Positions 1-9,060 of a DNA stretch of 64,000 bases are shown piece after piece. The DNA lies in NCBI GenBank assembly GCA_038527215.1, contig JBCBGC010000024.1, forward strand, positions 1 through 64,000. The letters run 5' to 3'. The notes beneath the pieces were generated by a model. That model saw only the letters and a program-made list of their open reading frames with translations, had not been told where the DNA came from and did no database searches. Every line of letters starts with the position of its first letter. Within the stretch, counting starts at the first letter, position 1. The position numbers and the translations under genes were made by a program. Origin of the DNA: JAWPMV01 sp038527215. GTDB lineage: Bacteria; Bacteroidota; Bacteroidia; J057.

Positions 1-1
1 A

Positions 2-562
2 TTTCGAGTCGAGGGCCGGGAGTTCCGTCATTATACCCCTTCTTACTATGATGGCCCCTCAGGGATCTGTGAGGTGCTATTTTATTTGCATGGCCTCGGC
101 CCTGGGAGTAGCTGGGCTGCTGAATTAGCTCCAGGAGACCAGATGAAACTGATGGGACCCGGAGGAAGAACGGCCTACCAGGAATCCGCTCCCTTTCATG
201 TCTTTTTTGGCGACGAATCGGCCTTAGGACTTTGCCTAAACCTGGCCCGGGAGGCAGATCGGCAAGGCACCCCCTTCCAATGTCTCCTTGAGTTAGCGGC
301 TCACCATAGCGGATGGCCTGAAGAACTGGGCCTGTCTGCTAAGGTGGTCGGGAAGTCAGAAGAATCCCCAGCCTCTCCGGCCTTGCATTGGTTGGAGAGC
401 TTACCCCTTTCCACCTGGACCGACTGGCAAGAGGCGAGTTTTTATCTGGCCGGTCGGGTCCGCTCTATTCAACAGTTACGCAAATATTTAAAAGCCAAAG
501 GCATAGCCTCCCGCCAGTTAATCAGTGCTCCTTATTGGACGGAGGGCAAAAGAGGGCTTTAG
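2..562 (+). CDS. Siderophore-interacting protein (SIP family FAD-binding ferric reductase), 5'-truncated
   Basis: The frame is open from base 2, so the N-terminus lies outside the window; 186 residues remain. A GTG at 74 is only an internal codon. The first visible residues hold the FAD-binding signature FRHYTP followed by LHGLGPGSSWA and GPGGR, the order seen in the siderophore-interacting/ViuB flavoprotein family (FAD barrel, then SIP C-terminal NAD(P)H-binding domain). Family members are cytoplasmic and reduce ferric siderophores to release iron. The C-terminal half (DWQEASFYLAGRVRSIQQLRKYL) fits the SIP nucleotide-binding lobe. The stop is at 560-562. No iron-uptake gene is visible beside it, so its substrate cannot be stated. 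Confidence 0.82.
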   Translation, partial: FRVEGREFRHYTPSYYDGPSGICEVLFYLHGLGPGSSWAAELAPGDQMKLMGPGGRTAYQESAPFHVFFGDESALGLCLNLAREADRQGTPFQCLLELAAHHSGWPEELGLSAKVVGKSEESPASPALHWLESLPLSTWTDWQEASFYLAGRVRSIQQLRKYLKAKGIASRQLISAPYWTEGKRGL

Positions 563-683
563 GCGCAGTTTGATATTCATGCAATAAAACCTCTTATGAA
601 GCATGAAAACCATGCTCTGAGGCAAACTACCTGGCGACAACGCTTTGAGCAGGTGCCGGTAGAAACTCCTAACCTATAAGGAT

Positions 684-1286
684 ATGAATACTTTATTTCT
701 CAAAATAGTCTTTATGATATTCTGGGTATCGGTCAGTGTGATCAGGTATCCTCATGGCAAGCGCCAAAGAAAGAACAAGATCAAGGAAAATCGCAAAACG
801 CCGGAGGAGAAAATCCTGCTCTTCGGGGCTACCCTGGGCATGGGACTCATGCCGGTGATTTATGTCTTTACTCCCTTCTTGAACTTCGCCGATTATTCCT
901 TGCCCATCTGGGTCAACATTCTGGGCCTGCTCCTCGCAGGACCTAGTCTATGGCTTTTCTATCGCTCTCACAAAGATCTGGGACTCAACTGGTCGGCGAG
1001 TTTAGAGGTACGGGAAGAACATACGCTCGTTACGGATGGGATTTACCAGTCTATTCGCCATCCCATGTACACCTCCATTTGGTTATGGGTCCTGGTTCAG
1101 GCTTTCCTCTTGCCTAACCTGGTTGCGGGCTGGGCCGGATTTGTAACCTTTGGGATCTTGTATGTCCTGCGGGTAGGGAAGGAAGAAAAAATGATGCTCC
1201 AGCAGTTTGGCGGGCAGTATCAGGATTATATGCAAAAGACCGGGAGGCTGATTCCCCGGATGGGTAAAGAGAAACAGGTACACTAG
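684..1286 (+). CDS. Isoprenylcysteine carboxyl methyltransferase (ICMT)-family membrane protein
   Basis: This is a 200-residue integral membrane protein with about four hydrophobic segments (roughly residues 3-20, 46-67, 72-95 and 132-165). The C-terminal third carries the ICMT/phospholipid-methyltransferase signature: RHPMYT near residue 126, then GKEEKMM and Q-x-YxxYMxxTGRLIP at the end. In this superfamily these residues bind S-adenosylmethionine at the membrane surface. Bacterial members methylate varied lipids or small molecules, and the substrate here is unknown. It stands alone between the siderophore protein and a convergent lipoprotein gene, and is followed by a terminator hairpin. 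Family is fairly certain; reaction is not. Confidence 0.75.
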   Translation: MNTLFLKIVFMIFWVSVSVIRYPHGKRQRKNKIKENRKTPEEKILLFGATLGMGLMPVIYVFTPFLNFADYSLPIWVNILGLLLAGPSLWLFYRSHKDLGLNWSASLEVREEHTLVTDGIYQSIRHPMYTSIWLWVLVQAFLLPNLVAGWAGFVTFGILYVLRVGKEEKMMLQQFGGQYQDYMQKTGRLIPRMGKEKQVH

Positions 1287-1343
1287 CCTGAAAAAACTAA
1301 ATAGTTGGTTGAAGCCCTTCCTAAAAGGAGCACACGTAAGAAA

Positions 1344-1379
1344 GTGCCAGGTTGTTCAGGCAGCCTGGTATCTTTTTTT
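1344..1379 (+). terminator. Rho-independent terminator after the ICMT-like gene
   Basis: A stem around GCCAGG/CCTGGT, with G-U pairs at its base, is followed by seven T at 1373-1379. It sits between two convergent genes. Confidence 0.6.
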
Positions 1380-1395
1380 CTATGAAAGGGAAAGA

Positions 1396-1893
1396 TTAAG
1401 GGCGATACACCCGGATGAAATCGGTAAAGATCCGTCCGTCTGTATTCTCATTGATGGGGGTAGCTAAATTACCGGCCCGGTCCCACATTTTGATTTGGTA
1501 ACGGATGTCTTCCTCCGTTTCGGTAGGGAGGTTGATCGTCAGCGGAATGGTAACTGAGATTTCTCCTTGAATAGAGGGGTTCTTGGCGTTGGGCGTGAGG
1601 TCGGGAATGCTGTACACATTGCTGGCCTGTACGGGCGTCAGGCCATTGTTGACGCGCGAGTCAATTAACTCCAGGTTAATTTCTCCATCATCAGCGCCCA
1701 GATTTCCATCGCCGTCCTGGAAGCGGAAAGTGATCACTATAGAGTCCTGCAAATGCCGAACGTCTTTAGGTTGAATATCTACAAATTCAATCCTGGGCTC
1801 CAACGGAAAAACGGGTTCGTTTGTGCAGGAGGTTACCAGCAAAATGCTTGCTGTAACAAGGATCAATATCAATTTGGATATCTTCATAGACAT
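1396..1893 (-). CDS. Hypothetical lipoprotein
   Basis: A 165-residue protein with an N-terminal hydrophobic stretch ending in the lipobox LVTSC, so the mature form should be lipid-anchored from Cys23. Starts at 1893 (MSMKIS) and 1887 (MKIS) are both possible. The mature part has FRFQDGDGNLG near residue 57, a D/G-rich turn of the sort seen in many small Bacteroidota lipoproteins with an Ig-like beta fold, and ends in FIRVYRP. I do not recognise a catalytic motif. It is monocistronic and divergent from pyc across a 320-bp gap. Function unknown. Confidence 0.7.
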   Translation of the reverse strand: MSMKISKLILILVTASILLVTSCTNEPVFPLEPRIEFVDIQPKDVRHLQDSIVITFRFQDGDGNLGADDGEINLELIDSRVNNGLTPVQASNVYSIPDLTPNAKNPSIQGEISVTIPLTINLPTETEEDIRYQIKMWDRAGNLATPINENTDGRIFTDFIRVYRP

Positions 1894-2202
1894 ATATCAA
1901 AATACATTTTCCCTATCTAAATCACAACCCTTCTCAGTCTAATAGATTCCCTCGCGTAAGATAATTCACAAAGTGGCATGAAAATCTTTGTTAGCTCTTG
2001 CTTATTTACGTAATTCGCGGGCGAAAGGATCATGAAATTACAGTAACCAAAGCTAATCTTCTGTCGTCCTGGCGATGATAGTAGATCGATCCGTATCACG
2101 GTGAACAGAAACTAATTCCGGGAAAGACCATAGGACTACCTAATTATTTTGGAATGCAGGCCATCGCCTGTCCTTCCGCCTCGCATCTATTGTTGGTCTA
2201 AC
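1894..2202. other. Long intergenic region between divergent lipoprotein and pyc genes
   Basis: About 310 bp without a supportable gene. The pyc promoter octamer lies at its right end. A short inverted repeat CAGGC-catc-GCCTG occurs near 2157-2170. No tRNA or riboswitch-like structure was recognised; short reading frames here look like chance. Confidence 0.5.
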
Positions 2203-2210
2203 TACCTTTG
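2203..2210 (+). promoter_or_regulatory. Bacteroidota -7 element (TACCTTTG) of pyc, nearly leaderless
   Basis: TACCTTTG is an exact match to the TAnnTTTG octamer used by the Bacteroidota primary sigma factor. The ATG at 2217 begins 6 nt after it, so the transcript would start at or next to the start codon. This favours ATG 2217 over the in-frame TTG at 2208, which lies inside the element. Confidence 0.65.
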
Positions 2211-2216
2211 TTTAAC

Positions 2217-5200
2217 ATGCCAAATCAGCCTAAGGTTTTCAAAAAAATCCTGGTCGCCAACCGAGGAGAAATCGCCATTCGCGTACTCCGGGCCATTTCT
2301 GAACTCCAGATCAAATCCGTCGCGGTTTACTCCTTTGAAGACCGCTATTCCTTGCACCGCTACAAGGCGGACGAAGCCTATCAGATAGGTGACCCCAATG
2401 AACCCCTCAAACCCTACCTGGATATTGAGGCTTTGATCAATGTCGCCAAACATAAAGGGGTGGATGCTATCCATCCTGGCTATGGGTTTCTCTCCGAAAA
2501 TGTGGATTTCGTCCGCCGATGCGAAGAAGAGGGCATTACTTTTATCGGACCTCGTCCGGAGGTGATGGATCAATTAGGGGATAAGGTAGCGGCGAAGGAA
2601 CTGGCAAAGAAGGTGGATGTGCCCCTGATTCCCGATAGCCAGGATCCCCTGGAATCGCTCAAAGATGCCGTAAACGAAGCTGCGCGCATTGGTTATCCGA
2701 TCATGTTGAAAGCCGCTGCCGGAGGGGGCGGAAGAGGTATGCGGGTTATCCGAAACGAAGAAGAATTACCCAAGGCTTTTTATGAGGCAAAAAATGAAGC
2801 CCTCAATGCCTTTGGAGACGATACGGTTTTTATTGAAAAATTCGTCGACAATCCCAAGCACATTGAAGTGCAGCTGGTGGGAGATAATCACGGCAACATT
2901 GTTCACCTTTTTGAGCGGGATTGTTCCGTGCAAAGACGCTTTCAGAAAGTGGTGGAAATGGCGCCTTCTACCTTGCCCCAAAAGACCAGAGATGAGGTAT
3001 ATGAATATGCGTTGCGGATTGGGAAAGAGGTCGGTTATAATAATGCCGGTACAGTAGAATTCCTGGTTGATACGGCGGGTTCAGTATACTTTATCGAAGT
3101 AAATCCGCGGATTCAGGTAGAGCATACGGTAACCGAAGAAATTACGGGCATTGACATTGTCCGCTCGCAAATTCTGATTGCGGCCGGGCACCAGCTCTCC
3201 GATCCGGAAATCGGCCTGGGAAAGCAGGAAGAGATCAGCTATTTGGGCTTTGCTGTGCAGTGCCGGATCACCACCGAGGACGCGCTCAATGATTTCACGC
3301 CGGACTATGGAGAAATCATTGCTTACCGCTCAGCTAGTGGGTTTGGGATTCGCCTGGATGCGGGTAGCTCCTATCAGGGAGCGGTCATTTCTCCTTTCTT
3401 CGATTCTATGTTGGTAAAGATTACCGGCAGTGGACGGAGTATAACCGATGCTACCCAGCGGATCGACCGGGCCTTGCGGGAGTTCCGGGTACGCGGCGTA
3501 AAAACCAACATCGCCTTCCTTCGAAAAGTGATCAATCATCCCGTCTTCCGGGAAGGAGAAGCTCGCGTAGGCTTTATCAAGGATCATCCGGAGCTATTGG
3601 ATATTCGTTTTGGGAAAGATCGCGGGACAAAAACCATTCGCTACCTGGCCGATGTGATCGTTAATGGCAATCCGGATGTGAAATTTGTGGACCCGCGCAA
3701 GTCCTTCCGCCAGCCCCAGGTGCCGGTTTTTGATCGGACCCAGCCTTATCCCAAAGGCAGCAAAGATCGTCTGACCGAGATGGGCCGGGAGGCTTTTTTG
3801 CAAGACCTCAAAGCCAATCCTCAGATCCAATATACCGACACCACTTTCCGGGACGGACACCAGTCTCTGTTGGCCACGCGCATGCGGACCATGGATATGT
3901 TTCGGATTGCCGAGAGCTTTGCCCGGAGCCATCCTGAAGTCTGGTCCATGGAAGTATGGGGCGGCGCGACCTTTGATGTATGTATGCGCTTCCTGCATGA
4001 GGACCCTTGGGAACGCCTGGCTATTTTTCGGGAAAAAATGCCCAATATCCTGCTGCAGATGCTGCTCAGAGGCTCAAATGCCGTGGGCTATAAAGCTTAT
4101 CCCGATAATCTGATTCAGAAATTCATTGTGGAAGCCGCCGAGACCGGCATCGACGTCTTCCGCATCTTTGACTCCCTCAATTGGCTGGAAGCCATGAAGG
4201 TGAGCATCAAAACCGTAAGGGAAGAAACCAACTCCCTGGCCGAAGCCTGTATTTGCTATACCGGAGACATTAGCAATCCTGATCGGACCAAATACAACCT
4301 GCACTATTACCTCGACCTGGCCAAAAGGCTGGAAGACGAAGGGGCCCATATCCTGGCCATCAAAGATATGGCGGGCCTGCTCAAACCTTCGGCCGCCGTG
4401 GAGTTGGTCGGCGCCTTGAAGGAGGCTGTGGACTTGCCCATTCATTTGCATACCCATGATACCTCCTCCAATCAGGCGACTACTTACCTGAAAGCCGTAG
4501 AAGCAGGCGTGGATATCGTGGACGTAGGTCTGAGTGCCATGTCGGGCCTGACCGCTCAGCCGAATTTCAACTCCTTCGTGGCCATGATGCAAGGCCACGA
4601 ACGGGAGTTGCCGATCGACCTGGATAGCCTGAATCGCTTTTCTAACTATTGGGAAATTGTCCGGGAGTATTACTATCCCTTTGAATCTGAATTGAGGGCT
4701 GGCACTGCTGAAGTGTATAAGCATGAGATTCCTGGAGGTCAATATTCTAACCTGCTGCCACAAGCGCGATCTCTGGGATTGGAGGATAAATTTGAAACCA
4801 TCAAGGAAAACTATGCCCTGGTCAACCAGATGTTTGGCGATATCGTGAAAGTAACCCCTTCCTCTAAGGTGGTCGGCGATATGGCTTTATTCATGACTTC
4901 CAACGACCTGAGCCCGGAAGACGTGATGAACCAAGGGGCCGAAATTTCCTTCCCTGATTCGGTGAAATCCTTTTTCAAAGGGGACCTGGGACAACCACAT
5001 GGCGGCTTCCCCGAGGCATTGCAAAAGATTATCCTCAAGGACGTGGTTCCTTATACGGACCGACCCAACGCGCATTTAGCTCCGATTAATTTTGAGCGGG
5101 ATTTCAAAAGCTTCCAGCAGGAATATGATGATCCTCGCATGCAGTTTCGGGATTTCCTTTCTTCCCAGTTATACCCCAAGGTTTTTGCGGATTACTACCA

Positions 5201-5675
5201 ACACCTGCAGACCTTCGATGAAGTAACCAAAATCCCGACCTTGGCCTTCTTTTATCCCATGAAGAAGGGGGAAGAAATTCTGGTTCGCATTGAGCCCGGG
5301 AAGAAATTGCTGATCCGGTTCATGTATTTAGGAGATGCCGACGCTGCCGGTAACCGAGCCGTGTATTTCAAAATCAACGGCCAAACCCGGGCTATCGCGG
5401 TGAGAGATACTTCGGTACAGGTGGAAAAGACTTCTCATCGCAAAGCCGTGGAGGAAGGGGAGATCGGCTGTCCTTTACAAGGTCGTCTGAGCCGTATTTT
5501 GGTGGAAGAGGGCGAGGCGGTAGAGAAAAATCAGCCGCTATTTGTGATCGAAGCCATGAAGATGGAATCTACCATCGCGGCCACTCGAGCTGGAGAAGTG
5601 GGCAACATTTACCTGAAAGAAGGCGTGATGGTAGAGCAGGATGACCTGGTCGTGAGCCTCAAGAAATTGGAGTAG
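2217..5675 (+). CDS. pyc: Pyruvate carboxylase
   Basis: A 1152-residue protein, full length for the single-chain enzyme. It makes oxaloacetate from pyruvate, bicarbonate and ATP (anaplerosis, gluconeogenesis) in the cytoplasm as a biotin-dependent tetramer. Domain order: biotin carboxylase (ILVANRGEIAIRV at the N-terminus; the glycine-rich ATP loop AAAGGGGRGMRV near 165; EVNPRIQVEHTVTEE near 295), carboxyltransferase from about 540 (DTTFRDGHQSLLATRMRT, metal-binding HLHTHDT), allosteric/tetramerisation linker, and a C-terminal biotinyl domain with EAMKMES, biotinylated on Lys1115. The ATG at 2217 is chosen because the upstream TTG overlaps the promoter. A strong terminator follows. No neighbour is functionally linked. 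Confidence 0.97.
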   Translation: MPNQPKVFKKILVANRGEIAIRVLRAISELQIKSVAVYSFEDRYSLHRYKADEAYQIGDPNEPLKPYLDIEALINVAKHKGVDAIHPGYGFLSENVDFVRRCEEEGITFIGPRPEVMDQLGDKVAAKELAKKVDVPLIPDSQDPLESLKDAVNEAARIGYPIMLKAAAGGGGRGMRVIRNEEELPKAFYEAKNEALNAFGDDTVFIEKFVDNPKHIEVQLVGDNHGNIVHLFERDCSVQRRFQKVVEMAPSTLPQKTRDEVYEYALRIGKEVGYNNAGTVEFLVDTAGSVYFIEVNPRIQVEHTVTEEITGIDIVRSQILIAAGHQLSDPEIGLGKQEEISYLGFAVQCRITTEDALNDFTPDYGEIIAYRSASGFGIRLDAGSSYQGAVISPFFDSMLVKITGSGRSITDATQRIDRALREFRVRGVKTNIAFLRKVINHPVFREGEARVGFIKDHPELLDIRFGKDRGTKTIRYLADVIVNGNPDVKFVDPRKSFRQPQVPVFDRTQPYPKGSKDRLTEMGREAFLQDLKANPQIQYTDTTFRDGHQSLLATRMRTMDMFRIAESFARSHPEVWSMEVWGGATFDVCMRFLHEDPWERLAIFREKMPNILLQMLLRGSNAVGYKAYPDNLIQKFIVEAAETGIDVFRIFDSLNWLEAMKVSIKTVREETNSLAEACICYTGDISNPDRTKYNLHYYLDLAKRLEDEGAHILAIKDMAGLLKPSAAVELVGALKEAVDLPIHLHTHDTSSNQATTYLKAVEAGVDIVDVGLSAMSGLTAQPNFNSFVAMMQGHERELPIDLDSLNRFSNYWEIVREYYYPFESELRAGTAEVYKHEIPGGQYSNLLPQARSLGLEDKFETIKENYALVNQMFGDIVKVTPSSKVVGDMALFMTSNDLSPEDVMNQGAEISFPDSVKSFFKGDLGQPHGGFPEALQKIILKDVVPYTDRPNAHLAPINFERDFKSFQQEYDDPRMQFRDFLSSQLYPKVFADYYQHLQTFDEVTKIPTLAFFYPMKKGEEILVRIEPGKKLLIRFMYLGDADAAGNRAVYFKINGQTRAIAVRDTSVQVEKTSHRKAVEEGEIGCPLQGRLSRILVEEGEAVEKNQPLFVIEAMKMESTIAATRAGEVGNIYLKEGVMVEQDDLVVSLKKLE

Positions 5676-5705
5676 CAGGGGTTCTTTCTTTTCCCCATAA
5701 AAAAA

Positions 5706-5752
5706 ATCCCGGTAGATAAGCCAAGGTGCCTATCTACCGGGATATCTTTTTT
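5706..5752. terminator. Bidirectional terminator between pyc and porT
   Basis: Perfect 13-bp arms (ATCCCGGTAGATA / TATCTACCGGGAT) around a 12-nt loop, with an A-run on the left and a T-run (TCTTTTTT) on the right, so it can serve both convergent genes. Confidence 0.85.
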
Positions 5753-5760
5753 CAGGAACC

Positions 5761-6459
5761 TTACTCGAAATTAAACTGCAAAGTGAGCACCTGACTGGTG
5801 AGGTTGCCGATGGCCTGGGCATGGCTGGTAAACTCTGGCTCGTAGATATTGATCAGTCCCAGCGAGTAGCGGATTTCGGGAGAAAGTTTTACCCGGTCAC
5901 CGTAGATGTTGAGTCCGAATCCGAACACCAGGCTCACATCCTGGGTGGTTACCTTCAAAAGGTTCATGTCGTTCCGGACCTTTTTGTTGCTGTTGAGGTT
6001 AAAACCCACCTGCCCTCCGGTTAAGACATAGACCCGGGTTCGTCGCCAGTATTTGGTCTTCCACTGGGCCATAATGGGCATATTGAAATAGGCCGCATCG
6101 ATGCGCCGGATGACCAGGGAATCGTTGGCAAAGTTGTAGTCAAAATCTCTTTGTTCCAGTGAAATGGTGGGAATAAAACGGAAACTGAGAAAGTCCGTTA
6201 CATTATAGCTTGAGATCATCCCCAGACTAAAACCGGGACGGGGGTTCACTTTGATCTGCTTAAGCAGGATCCCGTCTTCCTCCACCTCGATTTGTTCCTT
6301 GAGGTTGTAGGCGTTGTAGTTGAAACCCATGATGAAGCCCAGGTTGAAGCGCTTCATATCAAAAGGATGCCGACCGTACTTTTGGGAAAATGCGAGAGAG
6401 AAGAAGCCTGTGAATACCAGGAGGAGCGTTAGTCGCCTGAAATTTTTATTACTGAACAT
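5761..6459 (-). CDS. porT: Type IX secretion protein PorT (outer-membrane beta-barrel)
   Basis: A 232-residue protein with a signal peptide (cleavage after FSLAFS) and alternating hydrophobic beta-strands ending in LTLQFNFE, typical of a small outer-membrane barrel. Its pattern (RFNLGFIMGFNYN, KVNPRPGFSLGMISSYNV, LSFRFIPTISLEQRDF, SPEIRYSLGL) fits the PorT/SprT family needed for type IX secretion. Position supports this: in many Bacteroidota porT lies beside ubiE and the GTPase yihA, exactly as here. It reads in the same direction as ubiE. Several proteins in this window end in T9SS sorting domains, so the pathway has clients here. The remaining uncertainty is confusion with generic PorT-like barrels. 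Confidence 0.83.
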   Translation of the reverse strand: MFSNKNFRRLTLLLVFTGFFSLAFSQKYGRHPFDMKRFNLGFIMGFNYNAYNLKEQIEVEEDGILLKQIKVNPRPGFSLGMISSYNVTDFLSFRFIPTISLEQRDFDYNFANDSLVIRRIDAAYFNMPIMAQWKTKYWRRTRVYVLTGGQVGFNLNSNKKVRNDMNLLKVTTQDVSLVFGFGLNIYGDRVKLSPEIRYSLGLINIYEPEFTSHAQAIGNLTSQVLTLQFNFE

Positions 6460-6647
6460 ACAAAAGTCTTTGACTTATAAAGTACAATTGTTCGATAATT
6501 TTAGGCTATTTAGTGATAAAAAATGAATTAATCTCCTCTAAGTTTTGGTTTTCTCAACATTATCCTTCTTCGAAGGAATCTCCAAAAAGGAGGGACTATT
6601 GCTTAGAAAACGACGGGGAGCTGCTGGAATTGTACGGCTTTCAAGAA

Positions 6648-7376
6648 TTAGGGTTCCAGAACGTACATGGAACAAATCCCCAGACTTAATGGAATGTACT
6701 CAGCTTTAGAAAACCCTGCTTTTTCGCAAATATCCGTAAAGGCTTTTCCATTAGGAAAGGCTTTCACACTTTCTGGCAGATAGGTATAGGCGGCATTATC
6801 GCCGGAAATCAGCTTGCCGATCAAAGGGGTGAGTACCTTGAAGTGAAAAGTAAATAGCTGCTTGAGCGGGAATCGGGTAGGGAAGGAGGGTTCCAGCACT
6901 ACGGCCACGCCACCAGGTCGCAGAACCCTGCGCATTTCGGACAAGCCTTTTGGCAAGTTTTCAAAGTTCCTTACGCCAAATCCTACGGTAATCGCATCAA
7001 TGGAAGCGTCTTCGAAGTTCAATTTCTCGGAATCTCCCAGGCGCATGTCTATCAACTGATCCAGTTTCTTCTTTTTCATTTTGGTGCGGCCCACCTCGAG
7101 CATCTTAGGAGAAATATCCACGCCGATGATTTGCTTGGGTTTGAGCCGGGCGGCGGCTACCGCAAAATCTCCTGTGCCGGTGGCCAGGTCCATGATGACC
7201 TCATGCCGATACTTTTTGAGCCGGTTGACGGCCACTCTCCTCCACCAGTTATCGACCCCAAAGGATAATGCATGGTTGAGCAGATCATAGCTGGGGGCTA
7301 TGTTGTCAAACATTTCAGTTACCTGGGCCTTCTTGCTGGCATCCTCTTGCTGGTATGGTGTTACGATTTTCCCCAA
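6648..7376 (-). CDS. ubiE: Demethylmenaquinone methyltransferase (UbiE/MenG)
   Basis: Cytoplasmic SAM-dependent methylase that performs the last carbon methylation of menaquinone, the respiratory quinone in Bacteroidota. It shows the family N-terminal motif VTEMFDNIAPSYDLLNHALSFG, motif I DLATGTGDFAVAAA, GDSEKLNFEDASID and GFGVRNFENLPKGLSEM, ending ICSMYVLEP. The frame is open to a TTG at 7460, but that would overlap the divergent yihA start and lie upstream of a -7-like element (CAAAGATT on the plus strand, 7411-7418). The TTG at 7376 (LGKIVTPYQQ) matches where family members begin and gives 242 residues. It is divergent from yihA and upstream of porT. Confidence 0.92.
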   Translation of the reverse strand: MGKIVTPYQQEDASKKAQVTEMFDNIAPSYDLLNHALSFGVDNWWRRVAVNRLKKYRHEVIMDLATGTGDFAVAAARLKPKQIIGVDISPKMLEVGRTKMKKKKLDQLIDMRLGDSEKLNFEDASIDAITVGFGVRNFENLPKGLSEMRRVLRPGGVAVVLEPSFPTRFPLKQLFTFHFKVLTPLIGKLISGDNAAYTYLPESVKAFPNGKAFTDICEKAGFSKAEYIPLSLGICSMYVLEP

Positions 7377-7431
7377 AGCTTTGCTAGTTTTACGGTTCGG
7401 TTGCAAGTTACAAAGATTCCGGTGCTCCTCT

Positions 7432-8034
7432 ATGGAAATAAAAACGGCTGAATTCGTCAAAAGTAGTGCAGTATTTAAAGAACTACCCCCTCCTAACTAT
7501 CCGGAGTACGGATTTGTTGGCCGGTCCAACGTGGGGAAATCTTCCCTGATCAACCGCTTGTGCAACCGGAAGAGCCTGGCCAAGACCAGTTCCACGCCTG
7601 GTAAGACCCAGCTGATCAATCACTTTGTGATAGATGAGAGCTGGTATATGGCTGATTTGCCGGGGTATGGCTATGCACGGGTTTCTAAGAAAAAGCGGGA
7701 AGGCTTTTCCGGGATGATCCTGGACTATGTCACCAAAAGGGAAAACCTGCTGACTGTATTTGTTTTGGTAGACAGTCGGATCAAACCTCAAAAAATCGAC
7801 CTGGAATTTATTGAATTTTTGGGGGTGCAAGGGGTTCCCTTTACCATTGTCTTTACCAAAATCGACAAACCGACCCAAAAAGAGTACTCCCAAAACCAGC
7901 GCGCCTTTAAGCAAGCTCTGCGTGCGCAGTGGGAAGAACTACCACCTATGATGCATACTTCTTCCATTACCGGCAAGGGCGTGCCGGCCTTATTGGACTA
8001 TATCGAAGCGACCAATCCTTTGTTCACACGCTAG
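7432..8034 (+). CDS. engB: Ribosome-biogenesis GTP-binding protein YihA/YsxC (EngB)
   Basis: A 200-residue P-loop GTPase needed for late 50S assembly. Motifs: G1 GRSNVGKSS (residues 30-38), G2 STPGKTQ, G3 DLPGYG, G4 TKID. The ATG at 7432 (MEIKTAEFVKSS) is chosen over an in-frame codon at 7300 because family members start a few residues before the xxF-Y-GRSNVGKS region and the longer form would run into ubiE. The stop overlaps the convergent neighbour's stop by 4 bp. Confidence 0.95.
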   Translation: MEIKTAEFVKSSAVFKELPPPNYPEYGFVGRSNVGKSSLINRLCNRKSLAKTSSTPGKTQLINHFVIDESWYMADLPGYGYARVSKKKREGFSGMILDYVTKRENLLTVFVLVDSRIKPQKIDLEFIEFLGVQGVPFTIVFTKIDKPTQKEYSQNQRAFKQALRAQWEELPPMMHTSSITGKGVPALLDYIEATNPLFTR

Positions 8035-8531
8035 ATCTTGGTGCCGATTTGCAAGCCGGCTCCCAGATAGCCTCTTCGTTCAAATTCAAACCAATCTCCC
8101 GGACTGGGATCAGCAACCCCAAAAAAGGTAGCAATCAGCCCAAAGAAATAGGCTTTCTTGGCCGGTTGGTAGCGGTATCCCACGTCAAAGACCAGACGAC
8201 CTTTGATATCTGACTGATTTCGATCCCAGGCCCGAATGCCTTCGCTGTAGATGACAACCCCTCCACCGGCTTGCCACTGATGGGGAGAGACTTTGTTGTG
8301 AATCATGATGCCCAGGGGCAAGCCGATGTGCTCTGGCCCAATGCTGCCTCCCATCCGGAGAAAGGCGGCAATTTTATCATTTCCGGTCAGCGGCTTTAGG
8401 TAGTTCACCGAATAAAAAGGGGCCCACCCGCCGATTTCCAGCATGAAATAAGGATCCCCTTGCCCATGCAGGAGGTTTCCCAGGCTCATACTCAAGGTGA
8501 TCAGGATTAGCGATAGCTTGTTCATATACAT
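8031..8531 (-). CDS. Hypothetical small outer-membrane/secreted protein
   Basis: A 166-residue protein with a signal peptide (LILITLSMSLGNLLHGQ) followed by alternating aromatic/hydrophobic strands (PFYSVNYLKPL, LVFDVGYRYQ, AYFFGLIATFFG, GYLGAGLQIGTKI). This pattern suggests an eight-stranded barrel or lipocalin-like sheet in the envelope. Start may be 8531 (MYMNK) or 8525 (MNK). Convergent with engB, overlapping by 4 bp. No family recognised; function unknown. Confidence 0.6.
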   Translation of the reverse strand: MYMNKLSLILITLSMSLGNLLHGQGDPYFMLEIGGWAPFYSVNYLKPLTGNDKIAAFLRMGGSIGPEHIGLPLGIMIHNKVSPHQWQAGGGVVIYSEGIRAWDRNQSDIKGRLVFDVGYRYQPAKKAYFFGLIATFFGVADPSPGDWFEFERRGYLGAGLQIGTKI

Positions 8532-8644
8532 CCATTGGAAAATGAATCCTAGCCATAGCGGCTAGCCAGGAAGTGGGGGCCTAAAGGTACACATCTTCTG
8601 CTAGAGGAGGGTAGGGGCGACCAAAGGAATCGGTTTGTTTTATC

Positions 8645-8664
8645 AAAACTAAATCTTTAGTTTT
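8645..8664. promoter_or_regulatory. Perfect 20-bp palindrome, predicted BlaI/MecI operator
   Basis: AAAACTAAA-TC-TTTAGTTTT, two perfect 9-bp arms, ends one base before the first ATG of the blaI-like gene. A -7-like AATCTTTA is embedded, so a bound repressor would block its own promoter. BlaI/MecI family repressors bind such dyads as dimers. Confidence 0.75.
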
Positions 8665-9060
8665 ATGCAAACACGCAACATGGATCAAAAACTTCTGACT
8701 CCAGCGGAATTAAAGGTCATGCATCTCCTTTGGCAAAAGAAAAAAGCTTTTGTCAAAGAGCTCATTGCTGATTGGCCGGAAGAAGGAGAAAAACAACCTG
8801 CTTATAACACCATTTCTACCATCATCCGCATCCTTCAGAAGAAAGGATACGTAGGACATGAAGCAGTGGGGCGAAGCCATCGTTATTTTCCTTTGGTTCC
8901 CAAAGCCGGATATCAAAATCGATTGATGCAGAATGTGCTGCAAAATGTATTTTCTGGTTCTCTCTCAGGCATGGTATCCAGCCTCCTCGACAACCAGGAC
9001 CTGTCTGACAAGCAAATGGACGAGCTCAAAACCCTGATAGATAAATCTGCGGACGAATGA
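8665..9060 (+). CDS. BlaI/MecI/CopY-family transcriptional repressor
   Basis: A 131-residue winged-helix repressor: LTPAELKVMHLLWQKKKAFVKELI, NTISTIIRILQKKGYVGHEAVGRSHRYFPLV, then a helical dimerisation tail. In the family, a partner M56 metalloprotease cleaves or inactivates the dimer to derepress the operon. The next gene is such a protease and overlaps by ATGA at 9057-9060. ATG 8665 follows the operator directly; ATG 8680 (MDQKLLTPAE) is an alternative. No beta-lactamase gene lies nearby, so the regulated trait is unknown; in Bacteroidota such pairs are common away from resistance genes. Confidence 0.92.
   Translation: MQTRNMDQKLLTPAELKVMHLLWQKKKAFVKELIADWPEEGEKQPAYNTISTIIRILQKKGYVGHEAVGRSHRYFPLVPKAGYQNRLMQNVLQNVFSGSLSGMVSSLLDNQDLSDKQMDELKTLIDKSADE

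Noticed and set aside
4074..4763. Long open frame antisense to pyc (229 codons)
   Set aside because: It lies opposite the conserved carboxyltransferase domain and has no start context or motif of its own.
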